From: Siderastrea siderea
Lineage: Eukaryota; Cnidaria; Anthozoa; Scleractinia; Rhizangiidae
Reading direction: 5' to 3'
DNA length: 64,000 nucleotides
Assembly: GCA_964030785.1 (NCBI GenBank)
Contig: OZ034977.1
Span: forward strand, 34,561,552 to 34,625,551
The position numbers and the translations under genes are program-made. This document shows, piece by piece, positions 1 through 8,611 of the stretch. The notes under the pieces are model-generated. The model was not told the DNA's origin, made no database searches, and was given only the letters and a program-made list of their open reading frames with translations. Within the stretch, counting starts at the first letter, position 1. Each line of letters starts with the position of its first letter.

Positions 1-227
1 TAAAAGGTTGGAAGAGATGGAGAGGGAAGCCATGGAGTCCGTAAGGCGTTGTTTAGGACAATGAACATTTTTATTGTGAGTCAAGGCTACTGTGAGTCAA
101 GAGACATTTTATTTATGATCAACGTGCAAACTCAGTGTTGTCAGTTTTTAAAATTTTAATTAAAAAAGAGTGGATGTTTTTTACAAAGGGTGGTCCGTCT
201 TCTTTGCCACGCTGGGGTGGGGCGCAC

Positions 228-360
228 CTATGTACAAATTGGAAAAGCTATGTACAGTTTGAAAAAGTAAAAAGTAAAAAGGACTATGTACAGATTGAAA
301 ACTAAAAAACTAAAAAATGACTATGTACAATTCCAAAACTAAAAATGGCTATGTACAATT
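228..360. repeat. Five spaced copies of CTATGTACA in the left non-coding arm
   Basis: CTATGTACA occurs at 228, 248, 284, 321 and 349 (spacing 20, 36, 37 and 28), each followed by a short A-rich stretch. The core TGTACA is palindromic. The array lies downstream of the leftward SLOG gene, between it and the presumed element end. It could be a terminal replication or protein-binding array, or only a degenerate minisatellite. Positions 1-227 hold no recognisable gene. Confidence 0.6.
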
Positions 361-1054
361 ACAAATGAAAGTCTTCCAGTTCCAGGTGTAATTGATCAAT
401 GTTCTCGGGGAGACAGAAGGTGCGATTGAATAAGGCTTGAATTTCGGCTCGGGTTTTGTCGTCCACATCCCGGGATCCCACAATAGCACTGCTTTGATGA
501 AGGGTGGGCTTTTTAGGTCCCCAAGGAACAACTTGACTGCCAGTGACTAGGGTGGCGGCGTTCTCGTTGACTTGGTAGTAATGGTCCGAGCGGTACCATG
601 ATTGACTGGGGATATCAAACAGGTAGACGGGTTTGCCTTGATCCATAGCCAATTGCACGGTCCAACCAGTACCTCCTTTCACGCGTTTATGATCCTGTTC
701 CAACATGCCAAAGGCATAGATCGTATGGGCTCTTTTGGCAATTTGATAATTGCGTTGCAGCAATTGCAAGGTGTAAAAATGACTGGGCATTTGTTTGCCT
801 AGTTTCTCAGCTGCCTGGTGAAGATGGGGGTTGGCCAGCATGAGGACTTCCACGGTCGACGGGGTGATGAAGGTGGCTCGAGGATGATTCGGGGGGACTA
901 GGACTTCGACTTGCATCCCAAACTGTTTACCCAGTTCTTCGACGAGTGCATCCGTGCCTCTGGCTCCCCCGGTGTACACCACATGGCCATAGCCCACTTG
1001 CAGTTCCAAGGCATCGAGATCTTGTTCTCCGATCATGTCAATGTTGGGGGGCAT
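359..1054 (-). CDS. SLOG-superfamily (YspA/LOG-like) nucleotide-binding-fold protein
   Basis: The 231-residue intact frame starts at an ATG. Residues 26-36 read VYTGGARGTDA, the glycine-rich loop of SLOG/YpsA-type Rossmann proteins. A second block near residues 102-147 has RNYQIAKRAHTIYAFG followed by GGTGWTVQLA and KPVYLFD, as in the same family. A third block near 190 (IVGSRDVDD) resembles the strand that normally opens the fold, so the order looks permuted. SLOG proteins bind or cleave nucleotides and nucleotide-derived ligands, often in conflict or signalling systems; a role here is inference. It is divergently transcribed from the GRF protein gene, with the intervening 200 bp holding CCAAT boxes and a TATA box. 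All key glycines are present and there is no break. Confidence 0.72.
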   Translation of the reverse strand: MPPNIDMIGEQDLDALELQVGYGHVVYTGGARGTDALVEELGKQFGMQVEVLVPPNHPRATFITPSTVEVLMLANPHLHQAAEKLGKQMPSHFYTLQLLQRNYQIAKRAHTIYAFGMLEQDHKRVKGGTGWTVQLAMDQGKPVYLFDIPSQSWYRSDHYYQVNENAATLVTGSQVVPWGPKKPTLHQSSAIVGSRDVDDKTRAEIQALFNRTFCLPENIDQLHLELEDFHL

Positions 1055-1110
1055 TGCTTTGAGAATGACGATCTAGAGACCAAGGGAGCTCCTTAAATAG
1101 GGACAACGGA

Positions 1111-1230
1111 CCAATGGGAAGACAAGAGGACCTTCGTTGGAGAGGGAAAAGCTGACCAATGGGACGATGAGACGTCCTTATATGGGTAGGATAAGCTGAC
1201 CAATGAGATGCAAGGGTCATGGGTATAAAA
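1111..1230 (+). promoter_or_regulatory. Promoter with three CCAAT boxes at 44-45 bp spacing and a TATA box
   Basis: CCAAT occurs at 1111, 1156 and 1200, each in a similar context (GACCAATGRGA), so the region is a degenerate about 44-bp triple repeat. TATAAAA follows at 1224-1230, 33 bp before the ATG at 1263. It is an RNA polymerase II-type promoter for the GRF protein, and may also serve the divergent SLOG gene. Confidence 0.65.
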
Positions 1231-1262
1231 AGGCATGGGGTGGGTGAAAATCTTTGAGCACG

Positions 1263-2096
1263 ATGTCCGTCGATCGGAAGAGAAAGCCAAGCGTACACCC
1301 GGCGGGAAAGAAGAAAAAGAAAGAGAAGGTGGACTGTGATCCTGTGGTATGCGAAGTGGTGGAAGACACCCGAGCTGCGGTGGAAGACATGATGAAAGAA
1401 TTGAATGACATGGTGGAGCAATCGACACCCCCTCCATTCACCTTGACGCCCGTGTATGATCCTCCCAGTTTGGTGGACATCATGGTATGTCCTTGCCATG
1501 ACGTGCGTTTGGAGGCCCGAGAATCTCAAAAGGGATGGCCTTATGTGAAATGTCCCACGCAACCGTGTTTGCTGTTTTGTGGACAAGATCAAGTTCTGGA
1601 GTATATGAAAGCCGTGTACAGTCAACCTCATGCAGAAGTGTTGGACATGTGGGGTGGTTTGCAATGCTTTTGCCTTGAACCCGCCACGCTTCAACAAAGT
1701 CATTCGACCCAGAACCCCGATCGCTTGTTTCTGAATTGTTCCAAGAAAACGTGTGGCTTCTTCCGATGGGCCGATCAACCCTTGGGTCCCACGTACTGGA
1801 GTTGGTTTCATGACCATCCGCCCAAAAAAGCCGATCCACTCGCGGAACCGCCCACCCGTGATGTTCAAGGATATCCCAAGAGGGGCTATGACATCCCAGG
1901 CCCACCACCTCCAGTCAGAAGGAAAGAGGACCGGCCCCTGACAGATTATGAGAAACAATTGTTGCGAGAAATTCAAGATCTCAAGAACCGTCAAGAAATG
2001 ATGGTAGCCCCAGCTCCACCACCCCCTAAGTATAGTGACAGTGTTGAGAACTGGCAGAAAGGTCTAGAGACCATCACCTGTGGACGACTCTTTTAA
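1263..2096 (+). CDS. Double GRF-type zinc finger protein with basic N terminus
   Basis: The protein has 277 residues. The ATG at 1263 is preferred because the three upstream in-frame codons lack an ATG. Residues 5-22 are a lysine/arginine-rich nuclear-localisation-like segment. Residues 76-107 (CPCHD...KCPTQPCLLFCG) and 135-171 (CFCLEP...FLNCSKKTCGFFRWAD) form two CxC...C...C GRF-type fingers; the second matches the classic GRF ending. GRF fingers bind single-stranded DNA in TOP3A, NEIL3 and APEX2, so a role in viral DNA replication or repair is likely. The C-terminal part is proline-rich. An AATAAA lies 11 bp after the stop (2108-2113). The frame is intact. Confidence 0.75.
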   Translation: MSVDRKRKPSVHPAGKKKKKEKVDCDPVVCEVVEDTRAAVEDMMKELNDMVEQSTPPPFTLTPVYDPPSLVDIMVCPCHDVRLEARESQKGWPYVKCPTQPCLLFCGQDQVLEYMKAVYSQPHAEVLDMWGGLQCFCLEPATLQQSHSTQNPDRLFLNCSKKTCGFFRWADQPLGPTYWSWFHDHPPKKADPLAEPPTRDVQGYPKRGYDIPGPPPPVRRKEDRPLTDYEKQLLREIQDLKNRQEMMVAPAPPPPKYSDSVENWQKGLETITCGRLF

Positions 2097-2107
2097 ATGA
2101 GAGAACG

Positions 2108-2113
2108 AATAAA
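2108..2113 (+). terminator. AATAAA polyadenylation signal after the GRF gene
   Basis: AATAAA followed by a T-rich stretch lies just 3' of the stop at 2094-2096, at the expected place for mRNA 3' processing. Confidence 0.5.
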
Positions 2114-2131
2114 TTTTTTTTTATTTAGTCC

Positions 2132-2482
2132 ATGGAGTCTGTGTGTTATGCGTGGGATTCTGTCTTGTCCCTGGGGCAATGGCAATGCCATCAAACCCTT
2201 TGCCAAGTCTTATATGATCATCAACCCGGCACTAAAATCCCCATTCCCCCTTGTCCTGAGGACACGCATCCTCTCCAGATCTTTGAAGAAACCCATGTGG
2301 ACCGCAACTTGTATCGATGGGTGGTGTTTGTCTTATGGTTAAAAGCTCATCCTTACGCCTGGCGATGGTATCGAATCATTCAAAAGGCGCATCCCCAGAC
2401 GGTCCCCACCATACCGACCTTATGGGATGAATGCCAGAACGTATGGCCCCTCGAAAGAAAAAGGTCTCCCAACCATGGTTGA
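2132..2482 (+). CDS. Small tryptophan-rich protein of unknown function
   Basis: The 116-residue ATG-initiated frame sits between the GRF gene and the integrase and overlaps the integrase start by 52 bp in another frame. The middle (residues about 55-90) is rich in W, Y and H (NLYRWVVFVLWLKAHPYAWR) and could form an amphipathic or membrane-associated helix. Codon use resembles the neighbouring viral genes, so I treat it as real. No family recognised. A competing frame at 2097-2342 looks like a shadow. Confidence 0.5.
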   Translation: MESVCYAWDSVLSLGQWQCHQTLCQVLYDHQPGTKIPIPPCPEDTHPLQIFEETHVDRNLYRWVVFVLWLKAHPYAWRWYRIIQKAHPQTVPTIPTLWDECQNVWPLERKRSPNHG

Positions 2483-3591
2483 ATCGGTACCACGATCCTC
2501 GAGCCCCCGGCAGTTTAGGAGGCGTGCAACGGTTTGCCAAAGCCCATCGTTTCCCTTTGAAAAAAGCCCAACGGGTCTTGGAACGGGATTTGGCCTATAC
2601 GTTACATAAACCGCGACGTCGTCGTTTTCCCACCGTACCCGTGATCGTCGGGGGATTAGATGATCAATGGGTCGCGGATTTAGTGGAAGTGCAACCGTTG
2701 GCCAAGTATAATCGGGGTATACGATACTTGTTGACGGTGTTGGATGTGTTGTCCAAGTACGCGTGGGTACAACCGTTGAAAGACAAAACCGGGGTGGCGT
2801 TGGTCCATGCCTTTGAGAAGATTTTGAAACAAGGACGACGTCACCCTAATCGATTGCAAACGGATCGAGGGAAAGAATTTTATAATCGGACCTTTCAACG
2901 ATGGCTTGACGAGCAAGGCATTCAACATTTTTCCACCGAAGGGGATGCGAAAGCCAGTGTGGTGGAACGATTTAATCGGACCTTGAAAGAACGGTTGTAT
3001 CGTTATTTTACCGCGGCTAACACCTTACGCTTTGACGAGGTCTTACCCGAGTTGGTGCAAGGCTATAATGCGACCCGTCATCGAAGTATTGGTATGGCCC
3101 CTCAAGACGTGACATGGGACAACGAAGAAGCGGTGTGGAAACGATTGTACGGCCAACGATGGAAAGGCCAGAAAAAACCTACATTCAAAGTTGGAGATCG
3201 TGTCCGTCTCAATAAGATTCATCGCACCTTTGAAAAAGGGTATTTACCTGGTTGGACCGAAGAAGTGTTTGTCGTGCATCGTGTGGTCCCAGGACCCGTG
3301 CCCACGTATAAGATTCACGAATGGGATGACAACCCCATCCAAGGCACGTTTTATGAAGAGGATTTACAAAAAGTCCATGTGTCCGATGTGTTTCGCATCG
3401 AAAAGGTACTTAAGCGACAAAAAGATCGTTGGTTGGTTAAGTGGAAAGGGTGGCCCGACAAGTACAATAGTTGGATTGCAAGCCAAGACGTGACGTCCCT
3501 CCAACCACCCCAGAGGAAAGAGACAAGGCCGCCCAAACGACAACTTAAGACCAAAGAGACAAGCCCACCCAAAAGACGACGACGCGACTAA
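2431..3591 (+). CDS. Retroviral-type (rve) integrase with C-terminal chromodomain
   Basis: The 386-residue intact protein is the Polinton integrase, which joins element ends to host DNA. Residues about 70-225 form the RNase H-like core with the acidic triad at D83 (VADLVEV), D145 (LQTDRGKEF) and E179 (SVVERFNRTLK). An N-terminal basic segment precedes it. After an SH3-like region (FKVGDRVRLNK, about 255-265) comes a chromodomain near 325-360 (FRIEKVLKRQ...WLVKWKGWPDKYNSWI), which may target marked chromatin. The tail is very basic (PPKRRRRD). The start ATG at 2431 overlaps the upstream small gene. All catalytic residues are present, in contrast to the broken capsid and polymerase genes. The penton-like gene begins one base after the stop. 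Confidence 0.93.
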   Translation: MPERMAPRKKKVSQPWLNRYHDPRAPGSLGGVQRFAKAHRFPLKKAQRVLERDLAYTLHKPRRRRFPTVPVIVGGLDDQWVADLVEVQPLAKYNRGIRYLLTVLDVLSKYAWVQPLKDKTGVALVHAFEKILKQGRRHPNRLQTDRGKEFYNRTFQRWLDEQGIQHFSTEGDAKASVVERFNRTLKERLYRYFTAANTLRFDEVLPELVQGYNATRHRSIGMAPQDVTWDNEEAVWKRLYGQRWKGQKKPTFKVGDRVRLNKIHRTFEKGYLPGWTEEVFVVHRVVPGPVPTYKIHEWDDNPIQGTFYEEDLQKVHVSDVFRIEKVLKRQKDRWLVKWKGWPDKYNSWIASQDVTSLQPPQRKETRPPKRQLKTKETSPPKRRRRD

Positions 3592-3592
3592 A

Positions 3593-4633
3593 ATGACGTT
3601 CGTCCCCAACTCTTCGTTTTACGTGACGTTGATGAGTCATGCTAGTACCAAAGAGTTTCCCGGGAACAAGAGCCATCATTTCAGAAACCGATTGCCCAAA
3701 CCCATCCGATTTGTGGGACGAGGATGGATGGTAGGCATGGTGAGTTTATCCTTACCCACCATTCCAGTGGTAGCGGAAGAAGGGGGAGTGGGCGATTCCC
3801 ATCCTCTGTTGTATGTACGATGGCACGAACGGGTGTATGCCCAAGACGATTTTGGGAACGATCGCTGGTGGCATGAACGTCGCGAACTCACTGTCTACGG
3901 CCGAGATATGAGAAAGGAGATGGCCTCGTCGACGGGATCGCACTTTTTTCATCAACTGGTGTACCGTTACGTGCAAGCCCGTGCGAAACAAACCCAACCC
4001 CTCAACAAATGGGCGGAGAACAATGGTGTCAAATAGTACCCGAGCTTTGAATGGACCTCCGAAGGGGATTTGGTGTTGAATACTGTCAATGTGGATTACA
4101 AAGTGCAAGTGGCGCACGTGTCATGGGGTAGAACCTTGGCTCTGAAATTGGGATGGATTGAACAAGTGTCGACGGGCGTGTATCGATTGGGTCCCAATCT
4201 CTTACAAGAATTTCATTCGGACTCCATTCCCACGCCGACGGATGTCCGCGATACCAGCAACAAGCCCCTTTTTTGGAAAGTGGAGGGGGATTATGTGAAG
4301 TTGAGTATGACGTGTAATTGGCGGTTTGTGAATTTGAACAACACCTTTCGTCCCTCGTTGGAATTTCCCTCCACGCGTCCTTTGCACGTGTATTGTGATG
4401 TACGGACCAGCAGTATGGTAGGGGGTCGTATCACCGATCTCTTACGAGAAATCAAGTACCAACCACAAAATACCACCCACTTTGAACCTTGACATATTCA
4501 ATATGTCCCAGTACGCAATGAAGTGGTGGAAATCGTGGAAACCCAGATGGCCGAAACCAATGGGGATCTCGTGAAATTTGGTGAAGGGCGTACCCTCCTG
4601 ACCCTCCACTTTAAAAGGGAAGTCGTAGTGTGA
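3593..4633 (+). pseudogene. Penton-like minor capsid protein, copy A, two in-frame stops
   Basis: The N terminus (SSFYVTLMSHASTKEFPGN) and glycine/tryptophan motif (RGWMVGMVSLSLP) match the Polinton/adintovirus minor capsid (penton-like) family. A conserved C-terminal stretch (RPLHVYCDVRTSSMVGG, LLREIKYQ) is shared with copy B downstream. One reading frame runs from the ATG at 3593 to a natural TGA at 4631-4633 but is cut by TAG at 4034-4036 and TGA at 4490-4492. Copy B reads through both equivalent places, so the stops are lesions. The intact protein would form pentameric vertices. It is a tandem paralogue of the next gene. Confidence 0.82.
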
Positions 4634-4646
4634 AGAAGAAGAAAAA

Positions 4647-5670
4647 ATGTCGTTCTACGTGACGTTACCCAGTCATGCCAACCAACGTGAATTTCCCAAC
4701 AACCAAGCCAATTCGTTCAAGATTCGTCTACCTCAACCGTTACAGCTCACGGGGGGTGGATGGCAAGTGGGGTTGAGTGCCATTTCCTTACCGGATGCTC
4801 GCGTCAATTTGTACGAGTTGGTGAAGAAAGATGGGTACATCATGGCGACGTCCTGGGACCAAACCTATCCCAAACCGGGTGGAAAAGACGGGGAAATGAC
4901 CTCGCGAGTAGACACCGCACAAACCCTCATCAATGACGTGAAAGATTTGGATTGGGTCTGGCCATTGCTCACTTGGAACAACGACGCATGGAAACGGCGA
5001 TTCAAGGAGGTCGGTTTGTCAACGATCAAGGCAAACACATGTACGTCAAGTTTCGTTGGGAGGCGAGGATCTGCTCATCGACAACACGAATGTCTGCCAT
5101 TGCAAAACGGACACGCCAGCCCTGACCATCTACACCAAATTAGCTCTCAAGATGGGATGGTTACGTAAAATCAACAGTGGGTTGATTTTGGGACCGAACT
5201 TACAACAAGAATTCATGGGGGATCAAATCCCCAACATGAAAAAACCCGCTGGCAATGATTGGAACGATGTGAACGACGATCAGAGCAACCCGGTCTTTTG
5301 GACGGTGCGTTCGTTTTTACCTGATTATTTACAATTGAGTATGAGTTGTCATTGGCTTTTCACCAACTTGAATGTAGCGTTTCGGGCGGTGGTGGGTGAA
5401 CCCACACGATCGTTGCACGTGTACTCCGACGTGGCAGGCAGTACGATTGTGGGTAATCGCGTGACCGATTTGTTGCGTGAAATCCAGTACAAGCGACAAG
5501 CACGCAGCACCCTGTACTTTGAACCGTTGCACATTCAATACATGTCTCTTCGTAACGAGGTCGTGGAAATGATTCATGTTCAAGTGGCTGAAACGATTGG
5601 TAGAGGAGGAGACTTGGTCAAGTTTGGTGAAGGCCATACCATTGTTACGTTACACTTCAAAAAGACATAA
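4647..5670 (+). pseudogene. Penton-like minor capsid protein, copy B, frameshifted
   Basis: This paralogue of copy A begins at ATG 4647 (MSFYVTLPSHANQREFPNNQ). The coding frame changes twice within about 50 bp, near 5008 and near 5055. Both changes are in the same direction, as after two one-base losses, so the N-terminal and C-terminal parts are in different frames. The C-terminal part carries the family blocks RSLHVYSDVAGSTIVGN and LLREIQY and ends at TAA 5668-5670. No in-frame stop occurs outside the shifted region. Sequencing error is possible for tightly paired shifts. The neighbouring pX-like gene follows 38 bp later. Confidence 0.8.
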
Positions 5671-5708
5671 AAAGGGGAGGACTTGACAAAGGGAGTGTCT
5701 AATCAAAG

Positions 5709-5900
5709 ATGCCCAAGACAAGAGTGCGTGGAAGGAGACGAAGAAGAAGAAGGCAACGAGGGGGTTTATTCCCACTGGCCGCCCTCATTCCAGCCTTGAT
5801 CGCTGGAGGGAAAGCCGTGGCGTTGGGTGCCGCGGGTGGTGAGGCGAGTTACGGGGCCAAAAAAGGGTTGGAAGCCGCTTTTCGGAAAAAACGACGATGA
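5709..5900 (+). CDS. Adenovirus pX/mu-like core peptide
   Basis: The 63-residue protein has a run of arginines (residues 9-15), then QRGG (16-19) and a hydrophobic, glycine/alanine-rich segment (LFPLAALIPALIAGGKAVAL), ending basic. This layout matches adenovirus pX and its adintovirus counterparts: a DNA-condensing basic head separated by a protease site from a membrane-active tail. Cleavage after QRGG by the viral protease at 7945-8484 is inferred from the (M/I/L/N/Q)xGG consensus. The frame is intact. A second, broken gene of the same type lies at 11066-11235. Confidence 0.7.
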   Translation: MPKTRVRGRRRRRRRQRGGLFPLAALIPALIAGGKAVALGAAGGEASYGAKKGLEAAFRKKRR

Positions 5901-5976
5901 TGACGGTATTAAAAGAGACGAGTCCTGTGACACAAACCAAACGTGATCCTTGGTAACGCGTGAAGACGACGACACG

Positions 5977-6312
5977 ATGCGTGGGGGAAGTTTGACACGA
6001 TTTCGGACAGACGAGTGGTATGATCAACAGGGTCAAAGTGGAAAAGGGTTGGTGACGGATCTCTGGCGTGGTGGGTTCCAAGGCCTTAAAAGCACGCGAA
6101 ATCCTTTAAAACTGCCTAGTAATATCAAGAGAGGATTGGAAACGGGTTTGACACGAGGTATCAAACGCAAAGCCGAAGACGTCATTAAAAAGGAAATCAC
6201 TAAACAAGCCAAGAAAGCTTTGAGCCATAAGAACGTGAAAGAAGCCGTGCGTGTGGCCAGTGCTTTGTTTCCCAAACAAACCAAACGTGCGCGCGATATT
6301 TTTGGAGTGTGA
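5977..6312 (+). CDS. Basic structural protein beginning MRGGS
   Basis: The 111-residue protein starts at ATG 5977; the longer frame from 5950 would need a TTG. The first residues MRGGS fit the adenain consensus MxGG|x. A lysine-rich helical middle (about 55-95) and basic C terminus suggest a DNA- or capsid-associated core protein. It lies in the structural block between the pX-like and arginine-rich genes. The family is not recognised with certainty; position and composition recall pVI/pVII-type proteins of adintoviruses. Confidence 0.55.
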   Translation: MRGGSLTRFRTDEWYDQQGQSGKGLVTDLWRGGFQGLKSTRNPLKLPSNIKRGLETGLTRGIKRKAEDVIKKEITKQAKKALSHKNVKEAVRVASALFPKQTKRARDIFGV

Positions 6313-6314
6313 AC

Positions 6315-6542
6315 ATGGAACCCGTGCCTTCACGACCTCGACGAATTCGTAGTGATCGAGGGTTGTCTCAATGGGGAGGACTGTATCCCTTTTGGAAACT
6401 CATGCGACGACAACGTGGTGGATGGTTGAGTCCCGAGGTGATGAGAGTCCCCGGGTTTGATTTGAGACAACGTTTAGCACGACGACGACGCTATAAAAAC
6501 CCCTCACGACGAGGGGGTACCACCACTCGACGACGACGTTAA
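6315..6542 (+). CDS. Arginine-rich core protein with QRGG and QWGG motifs
   Basis: The 75-residue protein starts at ATG 6315, three bases after the upstream stop. It is strongly basic, with an arginine-rich C terminus (TTTRRRR). QWGG|L at residues 19-22 and QRGG|W at 33-36 both fit the adenain cleavage consensus. A likely virion DNA-condensing protein. A TATAAAA (6492-6498) inside the gene could serve the following capsid gene. Confidence 0.55.
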   Translation: MEPVPSRPRRIRSDRGLSQWGGLYPFWKLMRRQRGGWLSPEVMRVPGFDLRQRLARRRRYKNPSRRGGTTTRRRR

Positions 6543-6544
6543 AC

Positions 6545-7945
6545 ATACCTGACGTGAGTACACAAACCGCCCCGGCTCACGTGCGTTCCGAAGGGACCGT
6601 CAACCCGGCGTAACGGATTTTCAAGGTGCCACCGACCGACATTAGCATCAATGCCTATCGCATGGTCACCATCCAACCCACCACCACCGGCATCAATCCC
6701 ATGGAATTCATCATTCCGGGGCTGGACGATTTTGTGGATTTGGGACGCAGTTACTTTACCATGGAATTGAGTCTGAAAAAGGACGATAACGGGAACTTGG
6801 TGGCCGCGGAGAAATTGTGGCCCGTCAATAATTTGGCCCATTCCATCATCAAACAAATTGACTTGCATTTGAATGGCACGTTGATCAGTCCTCAATCCGA
6901 CACCTATCATTACAAAGCTTACCTGGAAACCTTGCTGAATTATGACCGAGAAGATGGCAAGACCGTGTTAGGACCCCAAGGCTGGTTCAATCAAGTGGAT
7001 TTCCCACCCCAATGGACCGACAACAATACCAACAGTGCAGCACCACATAATGACTACCGGGATCTCCCCGCCAATCACAAAGGAGCCTTGGCTGCCATGG
7101 TAGCCGAAACCGCCAAGTATGCTGCAGGTGTCACCCACAGTCTGGTGTTTACCCCGCACTTGGAAGTGTTTCATACCGGCAAATTGTTGGTGCCCGGGAT
7201 AGAAATCAAGATGAAATTTCATTTCAATGGCCCGAACCTGTTTTTGAATGAAGTGGCTCTAGCTGGCCGATTGATGGAAGGCGATGTCAAACTACGGTTT
7301 CATCTCTGCCAACTGCGTTTGAATGATGCCATCTACCAGAGTTTATCTGAAAAAAGACACAATGAAGGCCAAGTGGCTGCTTACCCGACCGTCCGTAGTG
7401 AAATCCGGACTTTCAGCATGCAAGGCAACCTGACCCGCTTTGACATCCCCAACCTGTTTCAAAACAGAATACCTGACCGATTGATTGTGGGGTTGTTGGA
7501 CAGCCGAGCCTTCAATGGAGATGTGACCCGAGATCCTTTCTGTTTCCAGAAATTTGGTCTGACGTCCATTAAACAGATTGTCAAAGGAGAAGAATACCCT
7601 TATGAAACCCTGCACTTGGTGCACAACAATGGCACCCGAGATAATCTAGGCTACTTCCGTTTTCTGTAAGCCAGTGGCGCTTGGTGTAAAAAGAAAGGCA
7701 ATATGGTAGAACTGCTGGATTGGGGCCACAGGAAAAATTGTACCTTGTACATGTTTGACAATGTCGCCAATGGATGTGCTGACAGTCAAAACCTCAACCC
7801 CAAGCAAACGGGCGATTTACAACTGGTCTTGGAATTTGGAGCCGCTCCCGGTCTCAATATAACCGTGCTCGTCTATGGAGAATTTGAGAACTTGCTGGAG
7901 ATTGACAAGAACGGAGCCGTGTTGTATAACATTTACCAACACTGA
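6545..7945 (+). pseudogene. Major capsid protein (double-jelly-roll type), nonsense-broken
   Basis: The frame carries the family signature MEFIIPGLDDFVDLGRSYF near its start, then IIKQIDLHLNGTLISPQSDT and YHYKAYLETLLNY, as in Polinton/adintovirus hexon-like capsid proteins. The sequence continues to TGA 7943-7945. TAA at 7667-7669 separates the last 90 or so residues (including FDNVANGCADSQNLNP). A second TAA at 6611-6613 precedes the signature. No ATG starts the frame upstream; an ATA at 6545 sits where a start would be expected. The conserved core is therefore intact but the gene is dead as read. The protease gene starts within the final stop codon. Confidence 0.88.
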
Positions 7946-8484
7946 TGGAACATGTGTCCTTGAATAATGTACAGTTGGATTATTTAGCCCGAGACGACCC
8001 GCAATTGAAACCTGTCTTTTACGGAACGGTGGCCTGTGATCGTTTACCCAAGAGTCCTCGTAAGACCCAACCCCAAGGGTACATTGTGAATACGGACCCG
8101 CACGATCAACCGGGACAACATTGGTTAGCGGTGTGGACGGATGGAAAGGTGTGTGAAGTCCTGGACAGTTATGCTTTGCCCTTGGACACGTACGTGCAAG
8201 CCACCCCGTTACGAGATTGGATCGTGCAACATTGGAAGTATGTGGTGACCAATGGCAAGTCCCTCCAAGCCATTTCAAGCAAGAGTTGTGGTGATTACAC
8301 CTTGTTGTACTTGAAAGCCAAAGCCCGTGGACGGACCTTGCAAGCGTTTTTAAATGAGTTTTCGGATCATGATTATGTCAGCAATGACCATCAAGCTGGT
8401 CAACGCCTTCAACAACTCATTGTAGGTCAAGAAGAGAGATGGTATCAACTTTGTTGTCATCCGTATCATCAATGTAATGGTTAA
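7945..8484 (+). CDS. Adenain-like (C5) cysteine protease
   Basis: The 179-residue intact protein has family landmarks in order: H59 in GQHWLAVW, an acidic residue at E71 or D74 in CEVLDSY, Q108 near the oxyanion position, and the nucleophile C115 in SSKSCGDYTLLYL. This is the adenovirus-type maturation protease that cleaves capsid and core precursors at (M/I/L/N/Q)xGx|G or xGG|x. It overlaps the capsid gene stop by one base, an arrangement of coupled structural genes. Length is slightly under adenovirus protease (about 204 residues). AATAAA at 8484-8489 follows immediately. Its likely substrates are encoded on both sides. Confidence 0.88.
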   Translation: MEHVSLNNVQLDYLARDDPQLKPVFYGTVACDRLPKSPRKTQPQGYIVNTDPHDQPGQHWLAVWTDGKVCEVLDSYALPLDTYVQATPLRDWIVQHWKYVVTNGKSLQAISSKSCGDYTLLYLKAKARGRTLQAFLNEFSDHDYVSNDHQAGQRLQQLIVGQEERWYQLCCHPYHQCNG

Positions 8485-8513
8485 ATAAAAAATATGTTGG
8501 AAAAAACGGTGTC

Positions 8514-8598
8514 GGAGTCGTAGCTCAGTCGGTAGAGCCTTTGGATCCCCCCGAAAAAATAGGAGGGTCGTGCGTGGGTTCGAGTCCCACCGGCTCCA
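8514..8598 (+). tRNA. tRNA or tRNA-like pol III gene, anticodon uncertain
   Basis: The 85-nt unit folds as a cloverleaf: acceptor GGAGTCG (8514-8520) pairs with CGGCTCC (8591-8597), the D stem is GCTC/GAGC, and the T arm is GTGGG-TTCGAGT-CCCAC. TAGCTCAGTCGG is a near-perfect A box and GGTTCGAGTCC a B box. The anticodon arm is unclear. Reading a 7-nt loop at 8545-8551 gives T33 and anticodon CCC, but its stem has a G-G mismatch. The remaining 17 nt before the T arm mean either a long variable arm or an intron of about 12 nt. A T8 tract follows. It lies between viral genes on the same strand. Confidence 0.75.
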
Positions 8599-8611
8599 AT
8601 AAAAAGGTGCC

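Noticed and set aside
1038..1994. 318-residue minus-strand frame opposite the GRF gene
   Set aside because: No ATG-supported coding logic, low-complexity His/Leu content, and complete overlap with a clear zinc-finger gene.
2431..3591. Integrase as evidence of a retrovirus or LTR retrotransposon
   Set aside because: No reverse transcriptase, gag or LTR nearby; neighbours are dsDNA virus capsid, protease and polymerase genes.
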